NCBI RefSeq assembly: GCF_030272615.1
Contig: NC_081406.1
Location: 475,250,900 to 475,314,899 of the forward strand
Source: Cryptomeria japonica
Lineage: Eukaryota; Streptophyta; Pinopsida; Cupressales; Cupressaceae
Length of the DNA stretch: 64,000 bases
Reading direction: 5' to 3'
The translations under genes were made by a program, and so were the position numbers. Under the pieces are notes generated by a model that was not told the DNA's origin, ran no database searches, and was given only the letters and a program-made list of their open reading frames with translations. How positions within the stretch are numbered: position 1 is the first letter of the stretch; every line of letters begins with the position of its first letter. This document shows, one piece after another, positions 49,946-63,735 of this stretch.

Positions 49946-50708
49946 TGAAGCAGTCACCGATTAGGAGGGACCTCAAAGAGATCAATCTAGACTAGTCAAC
50001 AAGAGTAAAAACAATGGAAACACAAAGATATGATGGAGGCAATGTAGAAAAGATTGATTTATTTCATGAAAATTGATTACAACCAACCGGTAACAACTGG
50101 GCTACAAAAACCAGCTAACATGCCTGCTAAAACATACTCAAAGTACAAAATAGGTCACAACTAGGACCTTCAATCTTAAGATCTATCTTCTATGCTTAGT
50201 CTAGCTACTTGATTGTTGATTGTTACATTCTAATACTCAATACAATTATTTATATGATCCAAGGGATCCGATCGACCCAAAAAGGGATCAAAACCCGAAG
50301 AACAAGAACGTGTAAAACTAAAAAGGTCGGCCTTCGCCAAGAGATTCCTAAGAAAATTCAAAAGGATGAAATGTAGATCATGGGAAAAGGTCAGCCACAT
50401 GCCAAGGAACATTGAAATCAATGCTCAGTGATCTACAAGCTATGGAAGGGATCCAATAGATCACAAATGCAAATAGGTCCAGGAAACCGGTAACAAGAAA
50501 TTGTCATGGAAACTGATAGCGATAACTTGCCAGAAAAAGATCCAAATGCTTTGCGGTTTGGGAATAAGGATTATGATCAATTATTCAAGTAGAATCCAAC
50601 TCCACAGGATCTAGTGAGCCAAATCCAGGACACACAAAAAGAAAAACAAAAAGGAGAATATTTTTGGTTGATGCAAGATTGCTATGAACCAGGGATGCTA
50701 CTGCATCA
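49946..50708 (-). repeat. 3' LTR of Element 3
   Basis: 763 bp. The minus strand starts TGATGCAGTAGC and ends CTGCTTCA. It aligns with 55334-56124 with small indels. Confidence 0.93.
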
Positions 50709-50778
50709 GAGGGTTATTGAAAAAGTGAGTCTCTCACTTTGCTGGGGTCAGAGGAAAACCAAGGCAATCTACCTCTGC

Positions 50779-53700
50779 CTGAAAAATCCAAGATGAATCT
50801 TCAACTGGTATGTCCTTCCACTTTAGAAGATACTCCTTATACTGACTGCTCTGAGTACTATGCCCAATCATACTATCCAAAATGTCTTCAATCTAATCCG
50901 AGTCCTTCCGGGGCAACTGTTTCTCCAAGTCTGCAATATTGTCCTCACTGAATTCTGCTTCATAATACTGATGAAGATATGCAATGTTAAACATAGGTGA
51001 AATACTCAGACTATCCAGAAACTCCACTTCATATGCATTCCCAAAACTGGACTTCCTCAAAATCTTGCATTGTTAAAACTTTTTCATCTGCAATTTCTTA
51101 TAATTTCCAACTAGGAATATTTATTTTCTTAGATATACCATCACTTCATCACCAACTTCAAATTCCTCATGTCTCTTCTTCTCATCTGCCTTCTTCTTAT
51201 ACTTGATATTCATGTCCTCCAAATGCTACTTAGCTTGAATATGCAAGGCTACCATGTGATCTGCAAATTCTTCTGCTTTTGAACTTCTTTGGTCTTCACT
51301 GCTAATATCTCTTAATTTTGATATACCTCTAGGATGCACTTCGGTAACAATCTCAAAAGGTGTTCTTCTTCTGGTACTCCTGTTTACTAAACTATTGTAG
51401 GAAAACTCTGCTTGTGCAAGGATCAAATCACAACTTTTGGTTTTATCTCCAATTAAACAACTCAACAAATGTACCAAGCTTTAGTTAACTACTTATGTTT
51501 GTCCATTAGTCTATGGATGAAAAGTAGAACTGAACTTCAAATCTATCTTCATCTTCTTCCAAAGTGTTCTCCAAAAATAGCCAACAAACTTAGTTTCTTT
51601 GTCTGAAACTATTCTCTTAGGTAATCCATGCAATCTCACTACTTCCTTAAAAAAATAGGTCTACTACATGTAATCCATCTTATGTCTTCTTAAAAGGTAT
51701 GAAATGAGCCATCTTCAAGAATCTATCCACTACCACAAATATAGAATCATTCCCTCTCAGTGTTTTAGTAAATCCAAGTATGAAATCCATGCTTATATCC
51801 TTCCAAGGTCTTACTGGTATTGTCAAAGGTTTATACAATCCCACATTCTAACTACTACCCTTTGCAACTTCACAAACTCTACAACTTTGCACATATTTCT
51901 TAACATCCTTATGAATCTGGGGTGAAAAGTAGTGCCCACTCACCAATGCTATTGTTTTGTCAATACCAAAATGTTTAACTAATCCTCCACTGTGTTTCTC
52001 CTTTATCAGATTATGTCTCATACAACTCTTAGGTATGCACAATTGAATTCCTCTTAATAACGCCCCATCCTGAATGAAGTAATCCAACCACTTGCTTCTA
52101 TCTACTATAACCGGTTCTCTACATGCTTTCCAAGGTTTTGTAAAATCCGGGTCATCATCATACAAAGTCTTCAATTCCTCAAATCCTAATATTGTCACTC
52201 TCATCTCTGTCAGCAAATTCCTTCTCCTACTCAATGCATCAACAACTTTGTTAGATTTACCACTTCTATGCTTCAACACAAAGGTTTAACTCTACAAGAA
52301 CTCTACCCATCTCATATGTCTCTGATTCAACCTACTCTGACTATTCAAATACTACAAAGCTTGATGATCTGTATACAACACAAACTCTTTAGGCAACAAG
52401 TAATGTCTCCACTTCTTCAAGGATTGAACTATGGCATAAAACTCTTGATCATAAACTGAATATCTCCTCCGAACATCATTCAATTTCTCACTGAAATAAG
52501 CTACTCCTCTCCCTTCTTGACTCAAGAATTCTCCTATTGTTGTTCCACTTGCATCACAATCCACTTGAAATACTTTATTGAAATCTGGTAAAGCTAACAC
52601 AGGTTGCTCAGTCACTAATTGCTTCAATAGTTCAAAAATTTTGTTTTCTCTGGTGGTGCACTTGAACTCCTTCCAATCTCCCCTCATGGTCTCATTTATA
52701 GGGTTACAAACTGAACTAAAATTTCTGATGAACTTCTGGTAGAAACTAGCCAATCCATGAAATGATCTTACCTCTCCAATGTTGGCCGGTGTAGGCCTCT
52801 CAACAATTGCTTTTACTTTCTTAGGGTCCATCTTCAAACCATCCTCAAATATCATAAATCCCAAATAGACTAACTCATCCTTCATGAAAGTACACTTCTT
52901 AATATTTATCAATAAATTTCCTTCTCTCAACCTCTCCAAAACTTGTCTCAATTGCAACAAATGCTCCTCTTTTGTCTTACTAAAAATTAGAATGTCATCC
53001 AAATATACAATAACAAACTTATGCAATAATTTCTTCAATACCTCATTCATTAGCCTCATGAAAGTACTCAGTGCATTAGTTAACCCAAAGGCATCACCAA
53101 CCATTCATACAGTCCTTCATTTGTCTTGAATGTCATCTTCCACTCATCTCCTTCTTTGATCCTGATCTGATGATATCCACTCATATAATCTATCTGTAAA
53201 GTATTTGGCTCCACTCAAACAGTCCATTATGTCATCCATCCTAGGAAAGGAAATAGGTATTTCACTGTGATCTTGTTTATTGCTCGGGAATCGGTAAACA
53301 TTCTCCACTCTCCATTCTTCTTAGGTGCTAATACTATTGGTACCACACAAGGGCTCAGACTTTCCCTGATCAAACCTTTCTTCAACAGCTCCTACACTTG
53401 TTTATTCAGCTCTTCATTTTCTGTCGGTGTCATCCGATGTGCAACTTTGTTAGGAAAACTAGCTCCGAGAACCAAGTCCATGCAATGACTGATACTTCTC
53501 ACAAGTGGCAATCCATCATGTACATTATCTGAAATGATGTCTTCATATTTTGTTAGCAAATCTTTTATCTCTTTTGGTTGTTCCTATTCATGCTCCAAAT
53601 TTTCAGTCTTCCTAGGAATATAGGAAAAACATACATTCTCATGTCTCAATCCATCCAAGAATTTCCTTCCATCTACCAAATAGATTCTAGCAATCGTACA

Positions 53701-54199
53701 GACTTCATTCTTCAAATGTTTCTCCAAGGGAAATAAGGTTTGCTTCATCCCATTGGCTACAATAGTGTATGTATTCTTCCTCTCATCATGTACTACCCAT
53801 CTATCAAACTTCCAAGGTCTACCCAACAAAAGATGACAAATATCCATAGGCATAATATCACACAAGACTTCATCATGATAATTTTCAATTTTCAATTACA
53901 CCAAACATTGCTCACTTACTAACAACTTATGTTCATCCTAAATCCATGCTATCTGATAAGGTTTAGGGTATTTCAATCTCTCCAAATTCAACTTATTCAC
54001 CATCTCTTTTGAAACAAGATTATCTGAACTACCACTATTAATAACAACTTTACAATACTTACCGGATACCTTACATCTAGTCTTGAACAAATTCTTCCCC
54101 TATAAGGTCTCTTCATCTCTCCCGGTATGACGCAAAGCTCTCCTCATCATCAACAGTTCTCCATCTTCCAGTTTATTGTCTGATCCAGTGAGGTTTTCT
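50779..54199 (-). pseudogene. pol of Element 3 (PR-RT-RH-IN-chromodomain)
   Basis: The protease active site reads VVINSGSSDN: the catalytic Asp codon is Asn (54037-54039). CHLLLGRPW lies in the 53584-53895 frame. RT and RNase H share the open frame 53104-52352, with FVIVYLDDILIFS, VDCDASG and YDQEFYAIV. Integrase starts with a His/Cys region (HSGGLVKHFG ... CRVCEVAKG, to 51848), followed by SMDFILGF. The position of the catalytic Glu after GQT is TAA (51493-51495). A chromodomain-like segment at 50919-50779 has YLLKWKDIPVEDSSW. Multiple stops and frameshifts mean no activity. Confidence 0.88.
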
Positions 54200-55228
54200 T
54201 CCACCACTATTACTCTTCCAGTATTCTCTATCTTTTTACACTCGAAAACATGATGATCTTATCCTCCACACTTATAGCAAGTTCCTATAAATGTTCTCTT
54301 GTCTTGTCTTCCAAAATTCTCATTCTAGTAGCCCTTCAATAGAAACTTATATCATCTTTTTTGTATGAATTACCTTCCTTGTTCACTTCCTTGTCCTTGT
54401 TCCAATCTATACAGGTCTTCTTTCTCCTTGAAATATTCCTTGGGTAAAACTTCCACCTCTTCCTCTACTCATGTCTTTTGTTTAACTTTTCTTCTGCCTT
54501 TACAGCATATTGGTAAGCCTCTTCAATACTCTCTAATTTGATCAAACTGAGTTCATCTTGTATAGACACCCACAATCCATTCAAACATCTTGCAACTTGT
54601 TCAACTTCATCATCAATATGTCTAGATCTAATATTCAACTTGTAAAATGCCTCGATGTATTCCTTCACACTAGATTCCTTCTGTCTCCAATTCTGAAACT
54701 TTCAGAATAGATTCACTTGATAATCAGCTGGCATAAATTTTGATTTCAACTTAGCAATCATCTGATCCCATGTCTTGATCTTCTCTTTACCTCTTCTATG
54801 TCTATCAACTTGCGAATGCTCCCACTAAAGAGATGCATGACCTTTCAACTAGGTATAGGCATATTTCACCTTCCTTTCTTTTGTAGTGTTTTCAAAATCA
54901 AAATATTTCTCCATCTCCAAGATCCAATCCATCAATTCATCTAAATCCAACTTCCCATCATATTTCGGTGGGGTAAAATGAGGTTTAGTATTCACCCTAC
55001 TCAGGACCCTCAAAAACCTTTCCTCATTCAGATCAACAGATGTGGGTTTACTTGTTTTTTCGGGGCTTCTTCTCCTTCATCTTCACTTACATCTTCAATG
55101 TGTCAGCCTCTTCTTTGGGCTATCTCCATGGCTTCCAACCGAGTTGCTATCCCTTGCAAAATTTCCATCATAGCAGGGTCTGCATTCCCACGTGCTCCAC
55201 CATTTCTAGTTCCTCTTCGCGCCATCAT
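54200..55228 (-). pseudogene. gag of Element 3
   Basis: The minus-strand ATG at 55226-55228 begins with a short basic MARRGTRNGG-like start. The capsid region (54960-54465) includes LDELMDWILEMEKYFDFEN and VKEYIEAFYKLNIRSRH, and ends in AYQYAVKAEEKL. A zinc knuckle CYKCGG-x-DHHVFEC lies near 54245-54285. Stops occur within the capsid region and within the knuckle itself. The product would be the particle protein. Confidence 0.82.
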
Positions 55229-55315
55229 TTATACCAGTCCTCTACAATTGTAGGTCGGATCCACAGTCTTCCACCCTACAATAAAATCTCAGGACACGCA
55301 ACCTCTGGAACCAAA

Positions 55316-55331
55316 AATCACTCTAATACCA
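55316..55331 (-). promoter_or_regulatory. primer binding site of Element 3
   Basis: The minus strand reads TGGTATTAGAGTGATT two bases after the LTR. This is an initiator-tRNA-Met site with one changed base in the first 12. Confidence 0.88.
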
Positions 55332-55333
55332 CT

Positions 55334-56124
55334 TGAAGAAGTCACCGGTTAGGAGGGACCTCAAAGAGATCAATTCAAACTACTTAGCAAAATTAAACAC
55401 AACAGAAATGCAAAGCTATGATTGAGGCAATGCATAACACATTTATTTATTTCATGAAAACTGATTACAACCAACCAGTAACAACCAAGTTACAGAAATC
55501 GGCTCACAAGCCTGCTAAAACATACTCAAAGTGTAGAATAGGTCACAACTGGGACCTTCAATCTTAAGATTTATCTTCTATGCTCAATCTAGCTACTTGA
55601 TTGTTGATTGTTACATTCTAATGCTCAATACAATTTTTTATACGATCCAAGGGATCCAGTTAGCCCAAAAAGGGATCAAAACCCGAAGAACAAGACCTAA
55701 AGTGTAAAACCAGCAAGGTTGGCCTCTGGCAAGAGATTCCTCTAAAATTATAAAGGATGAAGTGTAGATCATGGGAAAAGTTCGGCCACATGTCAAGGAA
55801 CATTGGAATCAATGCTCAAGGCTTCACAACCTACGGAAGGGATCCGATAGATCACAAATGCAAATAGGTCCAGGCAACCGGTAACAAGAAATTGTCATGG
55901 AAACCGATAGCGATAACTTGCTGGAAAAAGATCCAAATGCTTTGAGGTTTTGGAATAAGGAAAATGATTGAGTCTTCAAGTAGAATCCAACTCCATAGGA
56001 TCTGGTGAGCCAAATCCGGGACACACGGAAAGAAATGTTGAAGCTGTAAACAAAAAACAAAATAGAAAGGAAAATATTTCTGGTTGATGCAAGATTGCTA
56101 TGAACTAAGGATTCTCCTGCATCA
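55334..56124 (-). repeat. 5' LTR of Element 3
   Basis: 791 bp, with TG...CA ends on the minus strand (TGATGCAGGAG...CTTCTTCA). Confidence 0.93.
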
Positions 56125-56660
56125 CAAATGCACCCAAATAAACCATCAAATCCATTTCATCCAATGGTCTGATATCTTCAAGGATCGTCTTCAATGCCTT
56201 TGAAAATCGGAGGTTAAATGCTAAGACCAATTCATCCTCATCAATATGAATCTCCATAAAATGTATGAGCATTGAAGACCCAGAAATTATTTCACCAAAC
56301 TACTCTATAAAGGTTGATTGAAATTCTATCCATGAGCATATTAAGCGTGGTAATAAACTTTAGAGCCAATCTCTTGCATCTTCCTTCAAATAATGAAGAA
56401 ATAATGAACACGTCCTCATGATCAACTTCATAGTCCTCCATTAAATCATTGAACCATTACAAGTGTTTATCTGTTGATTCATCCTTTAACCCACCAAATT
56501 TAGGAATCGTATCTCTGATTTTAGGTGGTATGGGATTTGTGAAACCAAGGATGTCATCAAAATTCAAAGCTCTATACCTTTGAAAAATGAAATCTCTTTG
56601 ACTACTTCATTGGGATTGACAATTCACCATATTCACATTTGGGGCCAAGTAGGGATATAT
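56125..56660 (-). pseudogene. ancestral retroelement gag, 5' piece
   Basis: The minus-strand reading contains IPKFGGLKDESTDKHL, DHEDVFIISSL and FSKALKTILEDIRPLDEM, in keeping with a retrotransposon gag capsid domain. It is cut at 56125 by Element 3 and continues at 49945. Frameshifts and stops are present. It is the earliest coding layer visible in this region. Confidence 0.65.
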
Positions 56661-57275
56661 ATTCTGATAAATATTCATATGTGTGCTCTCACAAGCTTTC
56701 CACATTGTAGGAAATCTTGAAAATAAAAATATATTAAACTTGTGACTACAACCTAAGCCTCATTTTCAAGAGCAAAAATACGTACAACATACATACTTCT
56801 CTTCATAATACAACACTACAATGCATAACTCAGAAGTATGAAAAAAATATTACTAACATTTCCCTTCCTTTATTCTATGATCATCTAAAAGGGAACCTTT
56901 CTAGTGCTCAAATTTTCAACAAATAATTTTCAGATACAACTTTATTCTCAATGAAGTTTTTGAGAATACCTAGAAGTTTTGTGGTTGTTACTCACTTTCT
57001 TCTTTGATCAAATTATTCATATGTTTGGAGCTTGCATCATTTCTTCATCAAGATCTTTGATAGAGTCAACACCTCTTTGTAGAGGAACAATCTTTAAACA
57101 ACAGAGAGGTAGTCAAATCTCTTTATCATTCTGGGTTCTTTTCAATAGCAAGGTCACTTAAATTTATTTACATATGCTGCTACAAAACATCTTCCAGACT
57201 GAAAAATTCTTAACTAGAGACTCTTGGGTAACATGACTGAACTTATTCAACCTTTCCCCAACAAAGTCACTAATC
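56661..57275. other. no recognisable gene
   Basis: AT-rich sequence between the ancestral gag and repeat copy B. If copy B is the 5' LTR of that element, this is its leader. I found no clear primer site at the junction. Confidence 0.45.
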
Positions 57276-59217
57276 TGTTGGTTCCCAAATTAATAGATCC
57301 CCAAATCCTAAATGATTAGTCACTTTCTTATCAATAGATTCATGGTTGGATTTGGCCAACGAATGAGATTCAATCACAAGACTAAAATCTCTTGCACTTT
57401 TGGCTCTACGAGACCAAGGCAGGTGTACCTTGACAATTCCCAAATGACTTACTACACTTTATACTCAAGGCATTGCACATTACAGTAGATACTTCCCAAT
57501 GCAAATATACCAAGGAATATCTACACACCCTAAATTTGGCTATAATATGTGTATACTAACATTCACTCAGCACTTGGGAATTGTTCCTAATCTAGCACTA
57601 ACTCCTACAACAAAAAAGAAATGATATTTTGAGAATATTTGTGATTCTAAAAACTAGATGGAAACTTCATGATCAGTACCTTCCTTAGGGCAGTGGAGTC
57701 AACCTAAAACATGCAAATATTTCACCCAAATATCTTAGATCTTAACCAGTCAGTTCATAACACTAATGTGTTACATTAATGTTCTCCATTTTGGCTTTAT
57801 TGCAGCCATTCTTTATAATCCTTCATGCACACAACACCATTTATTTGTCCTATCAAAAACAATTTAATACCTTCCTTGAAGACAAGCAAAAAATAAGACA
57901 AACACCAAAACTTACAGGGAATAAAAGATTCTTGATAATTCTTTTCATAAAACAGTGTTCATACATGCTGGAGACAGCTACAAAAACACTTAAAAATTGT
58001 TGGCAAACTGGTTAAAAACTCTTCCAAATAGTAAAACAACTACATGCTGAGAATATCATCTTCACTACTCTAACTACTAGATTGTACATGGAAGCCTTGC
58101 TTCTAGAAAAAAATTCAAAAATTTTACATCAGAATCCTCCAAAAATGACGAGAGGAGAAGAATAAAAGGATAGAGAAGAAACCCTAAAGGAAACTCAAGA
58201 ATGACACATGGCTTCTTCTCAACAGTTGATCTTCAATTTTTAAATTTGCATTCTCTCTCCTCAAATATGCCTTTAATCTGTATCTTTCATCTACCTATGA
58301 CACTTGACACCCTTAGAAAATTTCCAGCACCTTCTCACATATCTTTTCCCATACTTGCACACAAAAATCTTTCTTATTATGCTCACACATTTGCTTTAAC
58401 AAATAAAATTGTCATTTTTTGTTTCATGCAATTTGTCTTTGTCTGAACTTTTCTTTTCTATCACTCTTTTTTTCTCTGATTGTGACCTACATTTTCTCTT
58501 TGACTAGATTCGGTAATTTCCTTGTCTCTGGTGGTGGTTGTCCTCTCACTTTCTGTACACTTTCCTCTAATGAACAACACACTTGGAATAAAAATACCTC
58601 AGCCAAAGTGAAAATAATCCCCTTTATGTTTAAGTAATTTTTAAATTAATTGAAAATGTCCTTTTTGTTGCAGTCTACTCCTTATGATTTTTACCAAGAA
58701 TCTTTCGTGCAATAAATTTTGCCTCCATATATGTAAAGACAATTTCATCCCTAAATAAAACATTTTAGTTGCAGCATCTCACTTTTTAGTGAAATTAATT
58801 GCCATATGTTAAATTTTTACCCCTCACAAATAGGAATAATCTAGGAGTATCCATCATTTCCTTTACCATAGCAGTTTCCCCTTTCATGGAAAGTATCCTA
58901 GTGAAACAAAATTTACCTGGACAACCAATTCTCATCATTCGCACTTCAGGAGATCCTATTGTATCTTTAGTAATGGTGAAATTTGGTGAAATAAAACATG
59001 TCAAAGTCAATGCACAATCCCCTATTTTCAATCATTTGATATCACTATTGACCTTGCAAAACTTGCATTCAAGCTACCCCAGTCTATAGATGCCACAAAT
59101 GTTAATAAGTTTCAAGCTTAAAACTTTAGACCTCATGGTTGTGTTGAAACTATCCTCCAAAGAGGTAGTGAGATGGGCCGTCAACCAATTCCATGCTAGT
59201 AGTCTTGAATCTAGGGA
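57276..59217. repeat. dispersed repeat copy B (uninterrupted)
   Basis: 1.94 kb matching 12739-14594 plus 17486-17562. It shows the empty site of the copia-primed element at 59141-59145. It ends abruptly against gypsy RNase H sequence at about 59215. No gene. Confidence 0.87.
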
Positions 59218-60902
59218 CATTTCCTTTTGGGTCACCATTTTGAGTTGCACTCAGACCATCAGAGCCTTCAGTACATATTCACTCAGCTGAATCTTAATGC
59301 ACGTCAGAGGAGATGGATGGAATTCTTGTGCGAGTATGATTTTGACGTTCACTACATCAAAGGGAAAGAAAATGTGGTTGTAGATGCTTTGAGTAGGAGA
59401 CGTCATGAGGTATACACCATATCTATGAGCATGGATTTGAGAGATCGGATCATGTAGCAGTTGCCAGAGGACAAATGGTATTTAGAGGTTTGCCAGGCTA
59501 TACGATCTCAAGAGACTTTAGAAGGGAAATATGTGGATTATTCCTTAGAGTCCGATGGTTTATTACACCATAGAGGGCGCATCTATGTACCTTCTTCCGG
59601 AGGATTGCGGGAGTTCATTATCATAGAGGCTCATAGAGCTCCTTATGCAGCACATCCCGGGGTCAAGAAGATGCATGCAGACTTGGGGAATTATACCATT
59701 GGCCAGGAATGCGACAGCTTATTGCTGAGTTGGTAGCCTGATGCCTTGAGTGTCAGAGAGTCAAGGCAGAGCACTGCCATCCAGGTGGGTTGCTCCAATC
59801 TCATGCTATACTAGAGTGGAAGTGGGACACTATATCCATGGATTTCATCATTGGTCTCCCCATGTCATCTCGTCGCCATGATGCCATCTTGGTGACGATT
59901 GACAAGTTGACCAAAGTGGCTCACTTTTCACCAGTTCGTACCACCTTCATAGCACCAGCAGTAGCATAGGTGTTTTTGTGAGACATTGTCAGACTTCATG
60001 GTGTTCCACGCAAGATCATTTCCGACAGGGATTCCCTCTTCACTTCTTCCTTTTGGAAGGCATTACAGGCAGCTATGGGTACCAAGCTCAATTTCAGTAC
60101 AACCTATCATCTAGAAATAGATGGCCAGATAGAGAGAGTTAATCAGGTGTTGGAGGATATGGTTCGCATGTATGTCATGGATCACCAGACCAGATGGGAA
60201 GAGTACCTTCCCTTAGTGGAGTTTGCCTATAACAATGGGCATCACACGTCCTTGGGAATGCCACCCTATCAGGCATTATATGGCAGACCTTGTAGGACAC
60301 CAGTGAGTTGGGACCGCATAGAGGATAGAGTTGCTATTGGTCCATAGATAGTTCGGGATATGGAGCAGCAGGTGGATTTGATTAGGTAGCGTCTTAGAGA
60401 GGCATAGGATAGACAGAAGAAATATGCAGATGCAAAGAGGATAGATCATAGCTACTTGGTTGGAGACAGAGTCTTCTTGAGAGTGCGACCGCATAAGAGT
60501 CCAATTCGATATGGAAAGGGTTCTAAGCTCGCGCCTCGATTTGTAGGACCATTTGAGATCCTTGAGAGGATAGGACCAGTTGCCTACCGTCTAGCATTGC
60601 CACCTAGCCTATCGCGCATCCACGATGTGTTTCATGTTTCAGTTTTGAGGAAGTATATCTATGATGAGTCTCATATTCTAGATTGGGATGCCTTGCAGGT
60701 GGAGTCGGACGGGCAGCTAGCTTTGGAGCCCATTCGCATTTTGGCACGCCGAACGCTAGGCCTTCGAGGTCGAGAGCTGGACCAGGTTAGGGTCCAGTGG
60801 GATTGCTATGATGAGGTCACAGCCTCATGGGAGGATGCAGCACGTATGAGGTCACAGTACCCCCACCTTTTTGATGAACTCCAAGAGGAAGTTCATGCCT
60901 AG
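59215..60902 (+). pseudogene. Element 5: 3' part of gypsy pol (RNase H end, integrase, chromodomain)
   Basis: Starts inside RNase H (FLLGHHFELHSDHQSL) without the upstream pol. It then has the connection [17 protein letters not shown], the integrase zinc region (HRAPYAAHPGVKKMH, then CLEC), SMDFIIGLP, ISDRDSLFTS, and a glutamate in IERVNQVLEDM. It ends in a chromodomain-like tail (60722-60890) with VRVQWDCYDEVTASWED and YPHLFDEL. All three catalytic positions remain. A frameshift near 59690 and about six stops (for example 59458-59460, 60345-60347) break it. It is closely related to the pol of Element 1 but less damaged. Confidence 0.9.
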
Positions 60903-60912
60903 AGGGGGAGGG
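60901..60912 (+). promoter_or_regulatory. polypurine tract of Element 5
   Basis: AGAGGGGGAGGG between the pol stop and TGTGAGGCCC, identical to that of Element 1. Confidence 0.92.
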
Positions 60913-63680
60913 TGTGAGGCCCTACCCCGACTCAGTTTGACATTTTCAGTTATTTGCATATTGAGACTATTATGGATGCTTTATTTTATGCTTTATGGAT
61001 TTAGAACCTATATGACTCCATGATTTGGATCACATTGACATATGATGATGCTTTATTTTATGCTTGATGATTATGAAACTTTATATGTTGCTAGAATAGA
61101 ATTACTTTGAAATGGTGAATGTCATTATTGGAATTTGCAAGACTTCATTTTGATGATAGAAAAAATGATGCTTATTTTATGAATGGTTCAATTTTGAAAA
61201 TTATGTTAATTGCTTATGTGGAATCAAATTTGAATGGATGAGATATTGAATTGTTATTGCCAACTATATGAGTGTTTGATGTGCAATGAAATCCATGTAT
61301 TTAATTATGTATAATTGTGATTATTTGGAATTACTAATGTGTTAATTGAGATGCGCAGGAAAATTATCCATGTGACCATGGAATTTATATGGAGAACCAA
61401 ACCTAAACCAATGTACGTTTGTAAAGCCAGGGGTTGTCTATTTGGAGAGACAACACCCCGTTTGTAATGTATTTTATTTGTGAAGTGAATGATGCTTGAG
61501 TGTTAAAATTTATTTTTATGTATATGTGTAATCCTACAAGAGACTAATTCCATGTGTGATTTTTATATTGTATTTTATGGTGTCACTTGACACATGTGAT
61601 GATTAGTGTCATTAATTTTGACTTGTCTCTTGGAGGGAGTTTTGTTTCTACCAAAGCCATTCAAACACATGAGTGTGGTCCCAAATTTGCCTTGGGTAGG
61701 GAGTCTTGGGAGTGGTCAACTCAGGTTTGACCCGTAGGTTAACTTCAATTAGGTTTCTAAGGGGTTAAATGGACTCCTAGGGTCAGTTTTAGGGCTTTTC
61801 CAAAGGTCCAGAGGGTATACCTATGGGTTAGGGGTATTTTGAAACATGTGACTACTCCCATGTGACTATTTAGTCAACTCAAAAAGTGGTTTTTCCAAGG
61901 TGAGCGAAAATTCAACTTAGAAGGTTCCTCCTAGGATAGACAACCTTCCCTTTTGATGTCAAACTCTCTTCCCCATCTTCTCTCACCTTTTCCCTTTCCA
62001 GTTTTAGTAATGTGTAAGAGTTTGGGAAGAGCAACCAATGGGAACTCTCACCTCACCCAAGGGGTTGGGAAGTGTGTGAGAGGCCTTCTTAGGCAAGGAT
62101 TAGGGACTTAGTGAGTAATCACCCACTCTCCATTGTTGGAGATTATGCGTTTGTTTTGAAAATTAGTTGTAGAATAGAATTTTTAGAAAAAGATTCGAGG
62201 AAAGTTTGTGTGGATTTGGGCAGCTCATCCCCAACTAAATCTAACATGCCTATTGGTAGAATAAGGTTGGTTTTATTTCCTCTTATTTATGTTGTTTATG
62301 TTGTTTTGTTGAAGGAAAGAAAAGCTTGTTGAAAGAGATGTGTTTATGTAAATTGTTGTTGGAGAAAAAAAAAATGTAAGCTTTCATTTCTATGTTTTTG
62401 TTTATGTGTTCTTGTTTTGGGAGTGTCCAAGATCTCCTACTTTTTGGGGGAGTAGGATGGTCTTGGGGTGGAAGGAGTATGACAGCCTTGGGTGAGAGGC
62501 TCTCCTTATGGAGAGTGATCTCAAGGGTGTCCTTTGTGACCCTTGTTGCATAGCCTTGTGTATGCATTTGGGGGTCATAAGGGGAAAAAATATGGCCTTT
62601 GAGCCTTTGGGGGGCATACGGTATGGAGATGTATCTTTGTTGTATTTTGTATTGCCATGAGGTGGCTTGAGTTGTAATTTTTGGCTTGCAATCTCCCCAA
62701 TGGTACTTGGTCCACTTCCACCCGTGGAAAGATCATCACAAGATGTGGTGAAAGTGTAGCTTGGGATGGGAAGATGCATGTTGAGTGTTTGCCCTATTTG
62801 TTGTGTTGTTTGCTTGTTTGTAACCCATCTAGTGCTTGGTTCTCCAAGCTCGGGGGTGGCTTCTAGTAACCCTAGGCTGGGAGGTGAGCTCTCCATGGTC
62901 AAGTTGTGTTTTATTGCAGGTTGCTTGGGATGGGAAAAGAAAGAATAAAGAGCTTTGTTGTTGTTTTATGTTGCAGAAAAGTTTAAAAGACAAATGTATT
63001 TAATATTGAAGTTGTAAAGAAAAAAGAGAGCCATTGTTGTATTTATTTTCCCAAAAGAAAAGAAATGTATTATTTTATTCATATTACCATGGAAAGGAAA
63101 ATATTGTTTGGTTTTTAAACCCATTTGTATTCATATCTACTTTGTATCTACATTTGCTAAAGAAATATATTTTTTTCCTACTTTAGTAGTTTTGCAAAAA
63201 AAAAAAACAAGAAATGTATTAGCTTGTATTTAAACCTTCATGTTTTACAAAAAAAAAATGAAGTAGATGCATTTTTGTGTAAACTGAAAATAAAATTAGT
63301 TGTTACTACATATTCCTTTATGTTATTTGTGCTGCTACAAGTTTAATTAAACCTATCATTATTGTTCCATTTAAAGCAGAAATAAATCTTATTATAGTAG
63401 TCTATTTCTTTTCAAAAAAAAAATTAGCATTTAGTTTTAGTTTATTTTGTTATAAAAAAAAAAGTTGTTGTTAGGATGCATTGTAAATGTTAGTTGTATA
63501 ATGTTGTTTTTAAACAAAAAAAATAGAATATTCAACATATATATTTCTTCAATTTAAAAATATATATATATACTCTTTCCCATTATTCAAACTACAAATA
63601 AAATTAGTAAAATCCCTGCATGCATTCTAAAGTTATACAAAACAATAATCCCATAAGCTTGCCTAAATGAGTTATGAATG

Positions 63681-63735
<55 letters not shown>

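Larger units (their letters stand above)
49946..56124 (-). mobile_element. Element 3: Ty3/gypsy chromovirus, minus strand
   Basis: Bounded by a perfect target duplication CAAAT (49941-49945 and 56125-56129). LTRs are at 49946-50708 and 55334-56124. The coding order on - is gag, protease, RT, RNase H, integrase, chromodomain. Length 6.2 kb. It is inserted in the ancestral gag. All coding parts are damaged. Confidence 0.95.
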
